DNA of 64,000 nucleotides from positions 1-64,000 of the forward strand of contig KV919100.1 in the NCBI GenBank assembly GCA_002049455.2. Direction: 5' to 3'. The notes under the pieces were generated by a model. That model saw only the letters and a program-made list of their open reading frames with translations. It ran no database searches and was not told the DNA's origin. Below, piece by piece: positions 1-11,005 of this stretch (positions are counted from its first letter, which is position 1; every line of letters begins with the position of its first letter). The DNA is from Porphyra umbilicalis. Lineage: Eukaryota; Rhodophyta; Bangiophyceae; Bangiales; Bangiaceae. The position numbers and the translations under genes are program-made.

Positions 1-602
1 CGCGCCGGCGTGGGGGCGGGGGGGGGGGGGTGCCGCTGCCGACGGCGCGCCGCCGCCGGCAATGGTGCCGCCGGTGCCGCCGGCGGCGGCCGTGGGGGGG
101 GAGGGACCCCCGCGCCGACAATGCGGCAGCGTCCCCGTCGGGGGGGGGTGGCGCGTGCTCCCCCCCCCTCCGTGGGCGCCGCCCCCCCACCCCGCGCCGC
201 CGCCCCCCCCCCCCCCGCGACCGGCGGGTTTAGGCGGCGCACCGCCGCCGCGGCGCGTCGTGGTCGGCGCTCCCGCCGCCGCTGTCGCCGCCGCCGCCGA
301 CCGACGGCGCGGCGGCGGCGGCCGTGACACGCGTCGACGGCCGGGGGGCCCCCGCCCGTCGCGCCCGCCGCCGCGCGCGTGGCGGGGCGGTCGGTACGCG
401 GGGGGGCGGGGCTCCCGCGCACCGCCGCCGCGGGGGGCGCCGGTGGGGGGGCGCCGGCGGGGGGGGGACGACGGTGGCGGCCGCAGCAGCGGCCTGCCGC
501 GCGGGGGGGGGGGGGGGGGGGGGGGGGGGACGCCCGCCGCGCCGGCGGGGGGCCCCCGCCGCGGACCAGTGGCGGCGCTCTAGCTGCCGCCGCCGGTCGC
601 GC

Positions 603-648
<46 letters not shown>

Positions 649-844
649 CTTTTTTCGTGCGCGTGTGCGGGACGCCGCCGCCGTCGGTCGGGGCGGTCCG
701 CGACGCGCGCGCGCGCCGCCGCGTGCGGCCACGGTGGTGGCGGCGCCGTCGACAGCGGCGGCAGCGGTACCGCCGCCGTTGGTGGCGGCGCCGTCGGCGG
801 CCGGCGGCGGCGCCGAGGGAGGGGTCCCCGCGGCGGCGGCCGCC

Positions 845-878
<34 letters not shown>

Positions 879-1050
879 TCTGCCGGGGGGGGCGCCGCGT
901 TTGCCGGGGAGGGAGGGGGGGGGTCGCCCGCCGCCCAACGCCGCTGAGCCGACGATGCGCGGGCGGGGGGGGGGGGGGGGGGGAAGCACCCGCGCCGCCG
1001 CGCCGCCGCCGCCGGCCGGCGACGGGGCGGCGGTGGGGGGTGGTTGGGGG

Positions 1051-1081
<31 letters not shown>

Positions 1082-1475
1082 GCCGGCGCGGTCGCGCCCC
1101 CGATGCGCGGACCGCCGGCCGCGGGACGGCGCGCCGGGCGGCGGGCCGCGCCGGCCGGCCGCCGCGCCGGCGGGGATGGCGCGGTCCCGCCGCCGCGACC
1201 GACCGACGGGGGCGGTGGGGACACCGCCCAATCACAGACGTGGTGGTTTTGGTGGTTGTGTTTTTTTTTCTTCCTTTTTCTACGCAGTGCGTGCGCCCCA
1301 CACCGCGGGCCGGCGCGCCGCGCCGGCACCGACGGCCCACTCACCCGCCCGCGTGCGCCCCCCACCCGGACCGCGCGTGCCACCCCCGCCCCACACGACG
1401 AGCCGCCCCGCCCGCCGCACGGGCTCGCCAGGGGGCCGCCCCCTCGCCCCCCCACACCCGAGGCGACCGCCGCGC
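1..1475. repeat. GC-rich low-complexity stretch with CCG microsatellite and G/C homopolymers
   Basis: Almost every base is G or C up to about 1230. It holds a CCG/GCC run at about 601-648, a GGC run at about 831-880, G runs at about 503-529 and 965-983, and an unbroken run of about 29 C at 1053-1081. Long open frames exist in several phases on both strands, but they are only the result of the missing A/T and show no recognisable domain. From 1231 the DNA becomes more mixed and leads into the 3' end of the next gene. No gene is supported here. Confidence 0.75.
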
Positions 1476-2817
1476 TCACTGGCGGTTGCCTTGCCTTCTT
1501 TGCCACTTGCTCTGGTTGTTGTTCTTGCTCCACTTGTTGCGGTTGTTGTTGTTCTTCTGCCACTTGTTGCGGTTGTTGTTGTTCTTCTGCCACTTGTTGC
1601 GGTTGTTGTTGTTCTTCTGCCACTTGTTGCGGTTGTTGTTGTTCTTCCATTTGTTGTTGTTGTTGTTGTTCTTCCACTTGTTGTTGTTGTTGTTGTTCTT
1701 CCACTTGTTGTTGTTGTTGTTCTTCCACTTGTTGTTGTTGTTGTTGTTCTTCCACTTGTTGCCATTGTTGTTGTTCTTCCCCTTGTTGTTGTTGTTCTTG
1801 TTGCCCTGCCACTTGTTTTCGCCCCGCGCTTGGATTTTGGACGAGTAGATGCGGTCGGGGGGCCCCCCGTCAAACGCCTTGGGCTGCATCCGCCGCAAGC
1901 GGCGCTTGCGGCACGGCTCCCGACGGCACACGCCACTCTCGTTGGCGGTCGAGTCGCACCGGCCGTTGTGGCTGTTGACAAAGACCGGCTGGTACGACTG
2001 GGCCAACGGCTTGCCGCCGTTGATGACGACTTCGGCGCAGCTCCAATACTGCGGCAGCCAGACCGACGGGCAAGGACACAGGGGGGGATCGCAGCAGAGG
2101 CGGCAGGCGACGCAAATACACAGAGAGCGAGGCGTGTTAGAATGGAGGCACACAACGTGGATGGCGCTGCCGTCCTCTACCCACCCGATACCCCGTGCGC
2201 GCGGCGGCCGCGCCCCTTCCTGACGGGGCGGCGCTCCTCCACTCGCGGCCACCCCTCCCCCACATCCGGCCACACCCCCCCGCAGCCCCCCCCCAAAAAC
2301 GTACGTCTCCCTGCTCAAAGTGGCCGCCGTACCACGAGTAGCCGAGCACGTACAGCCCGTCCGGAAACACGTCTGGGATCGTCACCTGCTGCCGGTACCG
2401 GCTGCCCGTGCGGTCGGTGCCGCACTGCCCCCGCCCACAGCGGATGCGCCCGTGGGACCAGCAGCTCCACCGAAACGCATTCGCCGCGTGCACCTCGGCG
2501 TTGCCCTTTTGGTGGGCGGGCACGAGCGACAGGCGCATAAAGCCGCCCTTGTGGTTGTTGCGCAGGTACTCAACGTTGACCGTTTGGCCGCGGCGCCACA
2601 CCTCGCGGCGGTAGCGGTGGCGCCGGTTGGCCGTCGGGCACGGGCCAGTGCAGTGTTTGCCGGCGTGGCGGCCCGTGCCACCAATGCGGCACGCATTCTC
2701 CCACGTTCTTTCGAGCGGCGACACGAGGGAGGAGTGGGCGTCGGCGCGGCCGGCGGCGAGCGCCGCAACGACCGCCGCGGCGGTGGCGACGAGGCGGGCG
2801 ATCCGAAAGGGGGGCAT
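1476..2817 (-). CDS. Secreted LPMO-like (chitin-binding type-4 / histidine-brace) protein with Asn-rich C-terminal tail
   Basis: Two exons (2817-2305 and 2048-1476) encode about 361 residues; the 256-bp intron starts GTACGT, ends CAG and is in phase 0. ATG at 2817 is the first in frame. Residues 1-27 are a signal peptide ending A-D-A, so the mature protein would start with His28 followed by S-S-L-V-S-P, as in copper histidine-brace enzymes. A C-T-G-P-C-P motif, R-N-N-H-K-G-G-F near 86-93 and, exactly across the splice, G-D-Y-W-S-C-A (170-176) resemble conserved positions of LPMO-like proteins. His89 and the Tyr of G-D-Y-W are candidate further ligands; this is inferred. Residues after about 235 are a low-complexity Asn/Lys/Trp/Gly repeat with no known function. 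Expected role: oxidative attack on, or binding of, a cell-wall or extracellular polysaccharide. Family membership is probable; substrate is unknown. Confidence 0.72.
1520..1815 (-). repeat. Coding minisatellite (30-bp and shorter units) for the Asn-rich tail
   Basis: Read on the + strand this is four near-identical 30-bp units built on CCACTTGTTGCGGTTGTTG, followed by shorter TTG-rich units. On the - strand each unit encodes N-N-N-N-x-N-K-W-x-K. All units keep the reading frame of exon 2 of the LPMO-like gene. The array is also open as a Gln-rich and a Thr-rich frame, which are shadows. Confidence 0.85.
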
Positions 2818-4221
2818 GGTGGGGGCGGCCACGCAGGGACGTGAGGGGGGGGGGGGTACGACGGCGGCGGGGATGGGGTGGAGGAGGACGGAGGAGGAGG
2901 ACGACAGACGGGCGGCCGAAGGTCGGGCGAGCTCGACCGACGACGTGGGTCGAACGGCTACAGGGCGCGCGGAGGAAGCCGGTGCGTCGGTGCGCGGTCG
3001 GCAGAGATGTGCGTCGGTGCGTGGTCGGCAGAGATGTGCGTCTCGGGGGCGGCGGCCTCACCCGCCACCGCCGGCCGCGGCTTTATGCGGTGCCGCACGG
3101 GCGAGGGGCGGGGGGGATCGGCACGTGCGCGGCCGTGCCCCCCGCGGTGCCACCGTGGGGTACCACCTGCGTCCTGCCACCGACCTTTGGGGGCTCGGAC
3201 GGGGCGAGAAGGGGGAAAAGGAGATGGCTCGCGCTGCGAACCACCCCGCAGGCACACGCGGTTGCATGTCTGCATGGTCGCCGCGGCACTACGTAGCAGC
3301 CATCGCCGCGCGCCGCCCCCGTCGGCGTCTCGGTCAGTGTCGCTCGTAGCTGCATCCGCCGCAAGCTCGGTCGTGCCTCGCGTTTGTCGGCTGTCGGCCC
3401 CCGTCCGAGCCCGCTGGTCAAGCCGCCTACGTTTGTTCCCCCGCCGCTCCCCTCTGCAAACATCCAGGCGTGTGACGGCGGCAAGGGGGGAACCAGGGGG
3501 GGCAGGCGTTGCGCCACCTCGGTCGGGAGCGCGCCGGCCGCGCATCGTGCTCGTCAGCCGCCGCCCCCGGCACACCGCGCCTACGTTGCAGGGGCGGCTG
3601 GCGCGGCCTCGTGAGTGGAAACACAGACGGGGGTGTCAGCCGGGGCGCGCCGGCTCGGAGGCGGGCGGGTGCGCTCGCGTCGTCTCCGTCCCGGGCGGGG
3701 GGAGGGGCACGCCCGTCCAGGCGCGTGCGAGTGGGGACTGGCACGAGGAGGCGCCAAAGTGGCATGGCCTCCCGTTGCTCGTCTTGCACTCCAAGCATCG
3801 CTACGTTGTTGCCGCGGCGCACGATCCGGATTGAGGCACGTGCGCGCGCTGATGGTGTGGCGCCGCGCGTGGTCAGGGCCGGCAGCGATTGGGCTGGGGC
3901 TCGCCGGGAATTCCGACGGCACGCGCCCTCACTTGATTGGTTGTTTGGGGGTCGGATGGCAACCGAGAGCCGCGAGCCCCGAGGTCGCGCGTCCTCCGTG
4001 GTGAGACCGCGCGCAACGGCAACTGGCAGGCCCGTTGCTTCACAGCTTCTCACCACCGCAGGAGGCCCGCGGGTGCCCCGCCCAGTCTGATGGGCCGACC
4101 TGCCCGTGTGCCCGTCGGAGTCGAGCTCGGGTGGGGCCCCGGTGACCACCCCTGCGCGGGGGACCTACAGGCATCGTTGTTGCCAAAGCCTCAGCAGTGT
4201 GGGGAAGCCTCTCAGGCGTAG
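2818..4221. other. Intergenic DNA, no supported gene
   Basis: GC-rich DNA upstream of the LPMO-like gene. It has a short direct repeat at about 2985-3040 (GCAGAGATGTGCGTC units). Open frames on both strands show no domain, no good start context and no splice-linked continuation. The first few hundred bases presumably hold the LPMO-like promoter. Confidence 0.5.
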
Positions 4222-4425
4222 TATCGTCTCCAATGGACTTTTTTGCCATCGGCAAGACATCGGAGCGCCGATGGCGTATCGAACAATCGAAATCGGACTT
4301 TGATGGCGCCATCCACAAAGTCATCATGACCGATGATCGGTGCCATCCATCCGATGGAAATGAGACCCTGCCCCCTGCGTCTGCGAAGAGCACGAAGTGC
4401 CCATCGGAGATGAGTCGGACAGGGA
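4222..4425. repeat. CATCGG-rich inverted-motif array (possible MITE remnant)
   Basis: About 200 bp with many short CCATCGG / CCGATGG words in both orientations, for example GCCATCGGC, CATCGGAGCGCCGATGG and GATGGCGCCATC. It contrasts with the GC-rich flanks by being richer in A and T. The same kind of motif array forms the ends of the element at 5396-7009, so this is probably a solo remnant of a related element. No terminal repeat pair was found. Confidence 0.45.
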
Positions 4426-5060
4426 ACTGGGCCTCCCATTGGCTGTCATCATCTTGACTGATTGCTCATCTTGTGGAACTGTGGGCGCAACGGCGCAACA
4501 TTTCCACGGTGGCGGTCGGGCTGTCGGTGGGAGGGGCGGTGGTGACGGCCCGGTCACCTTCGGGGAGGGACGCACTCGGGCACCACCGCCGCCACCGCCG
4601 CCACCGACGGCCCCGACGTCGCCGACGTCTCCAACGCCGCCCCGACGCCGGTGTTGGTCGACCAAACAGTGTTGGTCGTCAACGTGCCGACGGCCGTTGC
4701 ACACATCAACCTGCTCGCAGCTGGACGTGTGGTTGCACTGCCGGCGGCGCCAAAAAACGCCGTGAGGTGTATCGTGCAACGATGGGGCGGTCCTCATGTC
4801 TTTCTGTCGTCAGATGTACTCTTGGCAGGCCGCCGCGCAACGTCACTGCCGTCGTCGTTGCGGATGTTGTCGGTCTTCGCGGCGACGCTTGCATGCGCGG
4901 TGGCCGCGCGCGCGGGGGCGGGGGACCGGCTCATGGGGCGGCACGTCTCGGGGGGTGGCAGGTGGCACACAGACAATGCGCTTGGGACAGCGACGGCCGG
5001 CAGGTTGTCACTCATCTCTCTAACTCTGGCCACCTTCATTGCCACTTCACGCGCACTTGA

Positions 5061-5150
5061 CAGCCGTTCTCCCAATAACCCCGCACTCCAAATGTTGCAA
5101 CAGAGTTCCGAATTGGCCTCTACGACCCCGCAGAGGCCGATTTGGAACTC
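5061..5150. mobile_element. Hairpin MITE, copy 1 (probably 3'-truncated)
   Basis: Starts CAGCCGTTCTCCCAA and contains two inverted copies of a GGCCTC..GTTCC-type arm separated by a short spacer, so it would fold into a hairpin. It matches the reverse complement of the complete copy at 40477-40608, but the second outer arm cannot be followed past about 5150. Confidence 0.65.
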
Positions 5151-5395
5151 TAGACGATGCCCAGCGGGACAAATTCTCCTCGTCGGGACCACTCACCCGG
5201 CCACGATCCCAACGAGGCGCGCATGTAATTCCCGTCGCGCTCCGCGTCAGGTTCCCACCCCCGCCTCGGGCGCGTTGGCGCGCCCGCCACGGGGGATGCG
5301 CCAGCGCAGCGCGCGCTCGGCCCGCACACTCCCCGCGCGTGGGGTACGTATGGGCTGCGTGGCATCGATGTGCCACTACGTGCGCTGCGAGTGAC

Positions 5396-7009
5396 ATCGT
5401 CAGCTTCCGCTAGAATCGTGCATCGGGCCGCATCGGCTCGCATCAGGCACAAAAGCCCATCGGATCGGCTATCCGATGGGGCCCGATGGGGCCCGATGAC
5501 CCCCATCGGACTTGCATCGGGCGCCCATCGAACAGGGGCGCCGATGGGGCCGCTCTCGTGATTTAGACCGAGTTCAAGCCGTTTCTTTCCTCGACGGACG
5601 CTAGTGCTGCAAGGGACTAGATGTAAAGCACGCCACGTTTCTGCATAAGCACAAGAGAAAGTACGAGGATCATCTGGGAGGTGACGCAGTCCTGCACGAC
5701 TTCGCATCACGGCGAGTCTGAGGGCCGTGTAGCGCGGCCTTCATCGGGCCGCGGCGCGATCCGACCACGCGCCACCGCCCTGTGCACCTTCCCCAATGTC
5801 CCCCCCGACGGTCCCGCCCGCGCACCACATGACTCCGCTCACACGTACGCTTGCACGATTGGCCTTCATGGGCACGTAGCAGGTTTGTGGCTGTTCCTTC
5901 CTTTCTTTGGGGGCGGTCGGGTGCGAGGTACGCTAGATCCGTTTGTTCACGCACTGTTCCATTCTTACCGTCTCGTCGTCGGCCAGCACTCTGTCGTCGT
6001 GCCACGCGTTTGGCTTCCGTCATCTTACTTTGTATCACGCTGCCTCTTTAATTGCATGCCGCACCCTTCCAACCGCCCTGTCTTCTTCCTTCTTTTTCTT
6101 GAGAGATGGTCTTCATCCATCACCGTCCTTCCTGTGTCGATTGTCTTGCTCTTTCTTGGCCTCTCTGCCTCTTTCGTATCTCTTCTGCACCCGTCTTCGC
6201 ATGTGTCACAACCTTCGGTACCGAGAGCAGCGTTGCAGTCTCCCTTGACATCAGTTCCTTACTCTGTATGATGAGCGGGCCTTTGGCATGAGTGATGGTG
6301 AGAGGGTTGTTTGGGCTGGTGAGCTGTCTGTCCGTCGGGAAGATACCTGGTGCGATAGTGCTCTTGTTCTTTTCGTCTCCTTATGACTGGTACTTTGAGG
6401 CCCCGTCCTTGTTATGTACGGTCTTGCATCTTCCCTTTCTGCATTTGGTTCTCTTGCCGGGCTGCGAGGAAGGAGCACGTTGTTCTGCATCTGTCTTGCG
6501 TCCCCGTGGAGTGCGCGACGCGTGACTGGTACCGTCCATCGACGCGTTTTCTGTCTCAGGCATGCGCTGGATGCTTCCACAGGTGCTGTGCCTTGCCATG
6601 CCAACGAACATGCGCAGGGTCGTCGATACAATAGTGGTAACTGGGAACGCATGGGAAGAACCAGGGAAAAGGACACGCGTCCTGTATCTGTGTCCTCTCC
6701 GAAGCTGGTACGTAGCCCGCCGTCGTCAACCAATTCTTTGTGCAATGGCGACTTGGCGCTTGTACACATCAGTACGGCCCTCAAGCATCGTGCAGCAACT
6801 CCAGTATTCCACGCTTTTGGTTGGTCAGAAAAGAGCTGTCAGTCAGTAAAGTCTCGTGACTTCCTCCGATTGTGCCCGATGGGGCCCGATGCAATCGGGC
6901 AAGAATCCCCATCGGGCGCCCATCAGTTCCAATCGGGCACCCTGTTCGATGGGCCATCGGCTCCCATCGGATCGGGTGTTCGATGGGCATCTTAGCGGAA
7001 GCTGACGAT
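5396..7009. mobile_element. Non-autonomous DNA element with long motif-rich terminal inverted repeats
   Basis: The left end (5396, ATCGTCAGCTTCCGCTA) is matched exactly in reverse complement by the right end (7009). Inside each end lie about 150 bp packed with CCCATCGG / CCGATGGG words in both orientations (5415-5540 and 6870-6990). The 1.3 kb core is much more T-rich than the neighbourhood and has only short frames with no transposase motif. No target-site duplication was evident by eye. The superfamily is unknown; foldback-like or Mutator-like are possible. Confidence 0.7.
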
Positions 7010-8715
7010 AGCGTCTGTACTGTACAGTATGTATCCGATACCAGGGGAGGCCGCATGGGAGCCTGCAAGGCCCTATGAGTGCGGCATCGCCGCGCCCGTG
7101 CCGGGCGCGCCGGCGGGGTCGGGCGGACCGCCGGCGCTGGTGCCGCCGCTGTCTCTGCTGACGACGGGAGACTGGGATCTCCAACTGGGGCCCGCGCGGG
7201 GCAGCCACTCTGAGGTGGCGCGGCGCCGCGCGCCGGCCCTTCCCCGCCTCAACGGTTGTGGAGCCACAACGTCGGGACGCTGGGCACGCACCATTCGCAA
7301 CTTGCAAGTGCTGGAATTAGGTGCGGCTGAGGTGTGCGCCAGCCGGTCAAAGTCGGGCTCGGGTCTCTGACAATTGGCTGGGTGAGCGGTTTGGCCTGCG
7401 GCGGCGCTTGCACTGCACGTGCTGCTTGCGGGCTGGCGGCCTCGGGGCGCCCGCCACTGCGGCGTGCAGTCGTCCCTCTAGAGTGGTCGACGCGAGTCGA
7501 GGGGCTTTCCATTGCTTCCTCTGGGCGCACAGGTTGGGGTGCAGACGGGGCCACAACGGCTGGGCCCGGCGGCCTCGTGTGCCGTGTGAACGGGTGGCAC
7601 GGGGGATCGCGTTTGGAGCCGCCGCGCCCGCCACGGGCATGTACGTAGCAGCTGCAGGCGTCAGGTGCGTCAGTCAGGGGCCCTACAGCAGCACAGAATG
7701 GCCGTTGAACAGAGTCGGCGTGCAAGATGGTCAAGCATAGGGTGACACAGAGGCCGGTCTCGATGGTGTCCGTCGGCCCCTTTATAATGACTGTGCGCTC
7801 CACCGACACCGCAGCGTTGATCTCCTCGGCGTCCCGTGGCCTTCCACAAGAGACTGAGACTACAAGAATGCGCGCTCTGCGCAAGTGGCCCGCAACGTAG
7901 GGGTATGGGAAGAGGCACCAGCTCGGTGACCGACCCGGTATGACCGGCCGAGTCTGATGTGCTCTCGACTGTCGAGGCGCGCTGGTGTCAAGCCGACGAG
8001 CCTCTATGGACGCATCGAACCGCAGCTGTCGACATTGCGTACGCGGTGAGAACGACTCAGTGTGTGCGACTTGGGTGCGAGGCACACTGGAGACAAACGA
8101 CGAGGAGCGGCATTTTCGCAAGGGTAACCAAGTGCCTCGGGCTGCAAGGCGCTTGCTGAGCCCAAAAGCGACCTACGCGGTACGAGCACAGCCCAGCAAC
8201 CCACGAGCCGCTGTGAATCATGAAAAGAGAACGTGTCCTGGGATGTGCAAGTGTTTAGTGCAACCTGGCGGGTGTCGCGAGGGCGGCACCATCCGGCGTG
8301 ACATCCAATGCTGCCTCACTTTCTTTTCTTGCGCAACCCACTCTGCTCCAGACGATGTGGCAGCGTTGGGCTGGGCGGTTTGGGTTTGGCGCACCGATCG
8401 CGCCGGCGCGGGCGGCGATGCCGCGGCGCGCCACTGTTCGCTGGGGGTGGCAGCGCGGGTTTGGACGATGGATGAAGCTGCTCAATTAAATTAACTTGAC
8501 CGCGCACCGCCTCGACGCTGCAATTAATTGATGCGACGCGACACCCAGCTTGGGGCCAGATCACGCTCTGAAACGCTCGCGGTATTGTTCGCCTCGATCG
8601 CTACGGCGGTCCGCTCCCCGCTCCCGTCACCTGCCTCCCGCCTTACCCCCGGCGCGTGCCCGACACGCCCCACACCGTTGACGCGGAGGACGCTCCCCCC
8701 CCTTTGGTCCCCGCC
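7010..8715. other. Intergenic DNA, no supported gene
   Basis: A 290-codon minus-strand frame (8121-7249) is open but has no recognisable domain and an atypical amino-acid mix, so it is not called. The last 250 bases contain AATTAATT-type AT-rich patches (8485-8530) that may belong to the promoter of the renalase-like gene. Confidence 0.45.
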
Positions 8716-9735
8716 ATGTCGATCCGCGTCGCCATCATTGGCGCGGGCGTGTCTGGGCTGGCGTGCGCGACGCAGCTCGCCGCCGCGGGCGTCTCCGTGC
8801 ACCTCTTTGACAAGTCCCACGCGCCGGGCGGCCGCTGCGCGACGCGCCAGTGGCGGCGGTCACCGGCGGGTGATGCCGCCGCTGCGGCGGGGGCCGTCCC
8901 CCCCCCCGCTCCCCCTCCCACCCCCGCGTCGACGGCCGCGGCGCCCGTGACGCGCGTCGACCACGGCGCGCCCTACTTTACGTGCCCCTCCGCGCCCTTC
9001 CGCGCGGCGCTGGACGGCCTCGCCGCGGCGGGGCGGGCCGAGTTCCGCACCCTCCCCGCCACCGCCGTCGTTGCGGGCGACGGCGCCGTCGTGCCGCCGC
9101 CGCCGCACGGGCGGCGGTTTGTGGTTGGCGGCAACCGGCGGCTCGGGGAGGCGCTCGCCGCCGCCGCCGCCGACGCGGGCGACGTGACGGTGCGGTACGG
9201 CACGCGCATTGGCGATGGGGCCGTCGCCGCCGATGCGGGGGGGGGTGGGGCGGCTGCCGCCGGCCTGCCCGGCGGGCCCTACGCCGCCGTCGTGGTGACG
9301 CCGCCCGGCCCCCAAGCGGCGGCGCTGCTCGGCGTGCCCGCCACCGGGTGCCCCGCCTACGCCACCACCCTCACCGTCGTGTTGGCGGTCGCCGGGTCGC
9401 CGCCGCCGTGCGCCAGCGGCGGCGTCTACCAGCGGCGCACGCCCACCCACCCAACGCTCACCACGTCGACGTGCGAGGCGGTCAAGGACGGCGCCGCCGA
9501 CGGCGCCGCCACGACCGTGTATGTCGGCCACGCGGGGGGGCTGCCCGCCGCCGCGCCCGCGGCGGCCGCGTGGGCCGACGCCCACTTTGACGCGCCGCCC
9601 GACGTGTGGGTGCCCCGCCTCACCGCCGCGGTGGGGGAGGTGTGGGGGCTCGGGCGGGACCCGCGGGTGACCGCCGCGTTTTTTCACCGCTGGCGCTACG
9701 CGCGGGCGGTGCCGCGACGCGGCGGCGGCGGTGGT

Positions 9736-9766
<31 letters not shown>

Positions 9767-9985
9767 GGGGGGGCGGGTCGCGATGACGGGCCGTACCGCG
9801 TGCCGGGCCGGTGGGGGGTGTACGTGACGGGGGATGGGATTGGGGGGGGGGGGGGGGGGGAGGAGCACAGCGACCCAGGGTGGGGGGAGGACGCCATTGA
9901 TGGCGCCTACATGGCGGGCGTCGGCTGCGCGCGGGCGGTGTTGGCCGACGCGGCGGGGCTGAGGGGGGGTGGGGACGCGCCCTAG
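8716..9985 (+). CDS. Renalase-like FAD/NAD(P)-dependent amine oxidoreductase
   Basis: The start at 8716 gives M-S-I-R-V-A-I-I-G-A-G-V-S-G-L-A, a Rossmann dinucleotide-binding motif at residues 5-18 (GxGxxG type), followed by P-G-G-R-C-A-T-R near residue 40, the second FAD contact typical of renalase/flavin amine oxidases. R-W-R-Y-A near residue 330 and a final block with G-P-Y-R-V, V-Y-V-T-G-D and E-D-A-I-D-G-A-Y-M-A-G are the usual C-terminal FAD-binding signature (G-D ... E-x-A-x-x-S/A-G). The last block lies in another frame from the first; the change falls in a G tract of about 45 bases at 9733-9780, so a wrong homopolymer length is likely. With that tract in doubt the protein is about 420 residues, slightly above usual renalase length because of Gly/Pro/Ala inserts. 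Substrate unknown; predicted to oxidise NAD(P)H isomers or amines. Confidence 0.82.
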
Positions 9986-10018
9986 GGGTGGGGACGCGCC
10001 CTAGGGGTGGGGACGCCA
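9965..10018 (+). repeat. Three tandem 19-bp units over the renalase-like stop codon
   Basis: The unit GGGGTGGGGACGCGCCCTA is repeated twice, with a third diverged unit. The TAG stop of the renalase-like frame lies in the first unit, so copy number changes here would alter only the 3' untranslated region. Confidence 0.8.
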
Positions 10019-11005
10019 CCGAGGGGCGGGGCCACACGGCCGAGGGCCGCCGCCACCGCGTCCAGCGCCGCCGCCGCTGTGGGGTGGTCGGCATTGGTAG
10101 CCCGCGCGCTGGCGCGGTGGGGCGTGCGACGGGCGGCCGTCCCACCGTTGCCGTCTGGGAGGCAGATGGACGAGACGCCTGGGCGCGCCCGCCGTTGGTG
10201 GCGGGGGAATGCCCTGCCGCGCAGCGCGCCCGCCGCCAGCGCGCCAGCGGCGCGGCGGTGCGGCCGCTGTGGCGGCGCCGCCAACGGCCGACAGGGCCCA
10301 CGCGCGGCCCGTGTGTGTGCGGAAGGGGCGCCGGCCCACGTGGGCAAGGCCGGCGTGCCGGCATGCCCGTGCGCGGCGCGCCGCCTCGGGCGCCCACCCA
10401 GCCAGCGTCGCGGTGCTCGCGGGACACGAGCGGGTGCAACGGCTCGCGATTCCCTCACTTTGCGGCCACGACAGCGCAGGGCGTGGCAAGCAGCATGCGC
10501 GTCACGTGTGGAGACAATAACGACGGATAGAAAATAGCACACGGCAAGCGAAACACAAAGAAGCGATGCATGCAACCCCCGCCGGTCCACCTGGGTCGGC
10601 CGCCATTAGCGGTGCACACGGTGCAACGGGTCGAGCGCTCCCTCCAGCGGACACAAAAGCGACGACGGCGAGGCTCGGCCGGACGGGCAGCCAACCTCGG
10701 GATAGAGTGGAGGGCAAGAGAGCAAGGAGGGGGCGCGGGAGCGCAACGCAACATGTTCCCGATGGTGGAGGCGGACGTCAGCGGTGGTGCAGGGGGTGCC
10801 CCACGACCAGGCGACGGGCTACGACCCGCGCTAGCCCCACGGCCGTGAGAGCCGCTGTGAGGACAGGGCCACCGCAGCCCGCCGGTGGTCGCCGCGGACC
10901 ATGCGAATCCGCCGGCAGCCGACGCACGGGGTACAGCACGGCCAAGGCGGCGGGAAACGAGGCCGCCGACAGAGGTGCCGACCCCTTCGCGGTCCGCTCA
11001 CGCGC
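9986..11005. other. Intergenic DNA between convergent genes, no supported gene
   Basis: GC-rich up to 10500, then mixed. Frames are open on both strands, but none has a domain or plausible splice structure. It separates the 3' ends of the renalase-like gene and the phosducin-like gene. Confidence 0.45.

Noticed and set aside
580-2155. Long Gln-rich and Thr-rich frames over the TTG-rich array
   Set aside because: They are the other phases of the Asn-rich coding repeat of the LPMO-like gene; only the Asn phase joins in frame to the conserved domain.
7249-8121. 290-codon minus-strand open frame
   Set aside because: No domain, amino-acid mix unlike the real genes nearby, no splice-linked partner.
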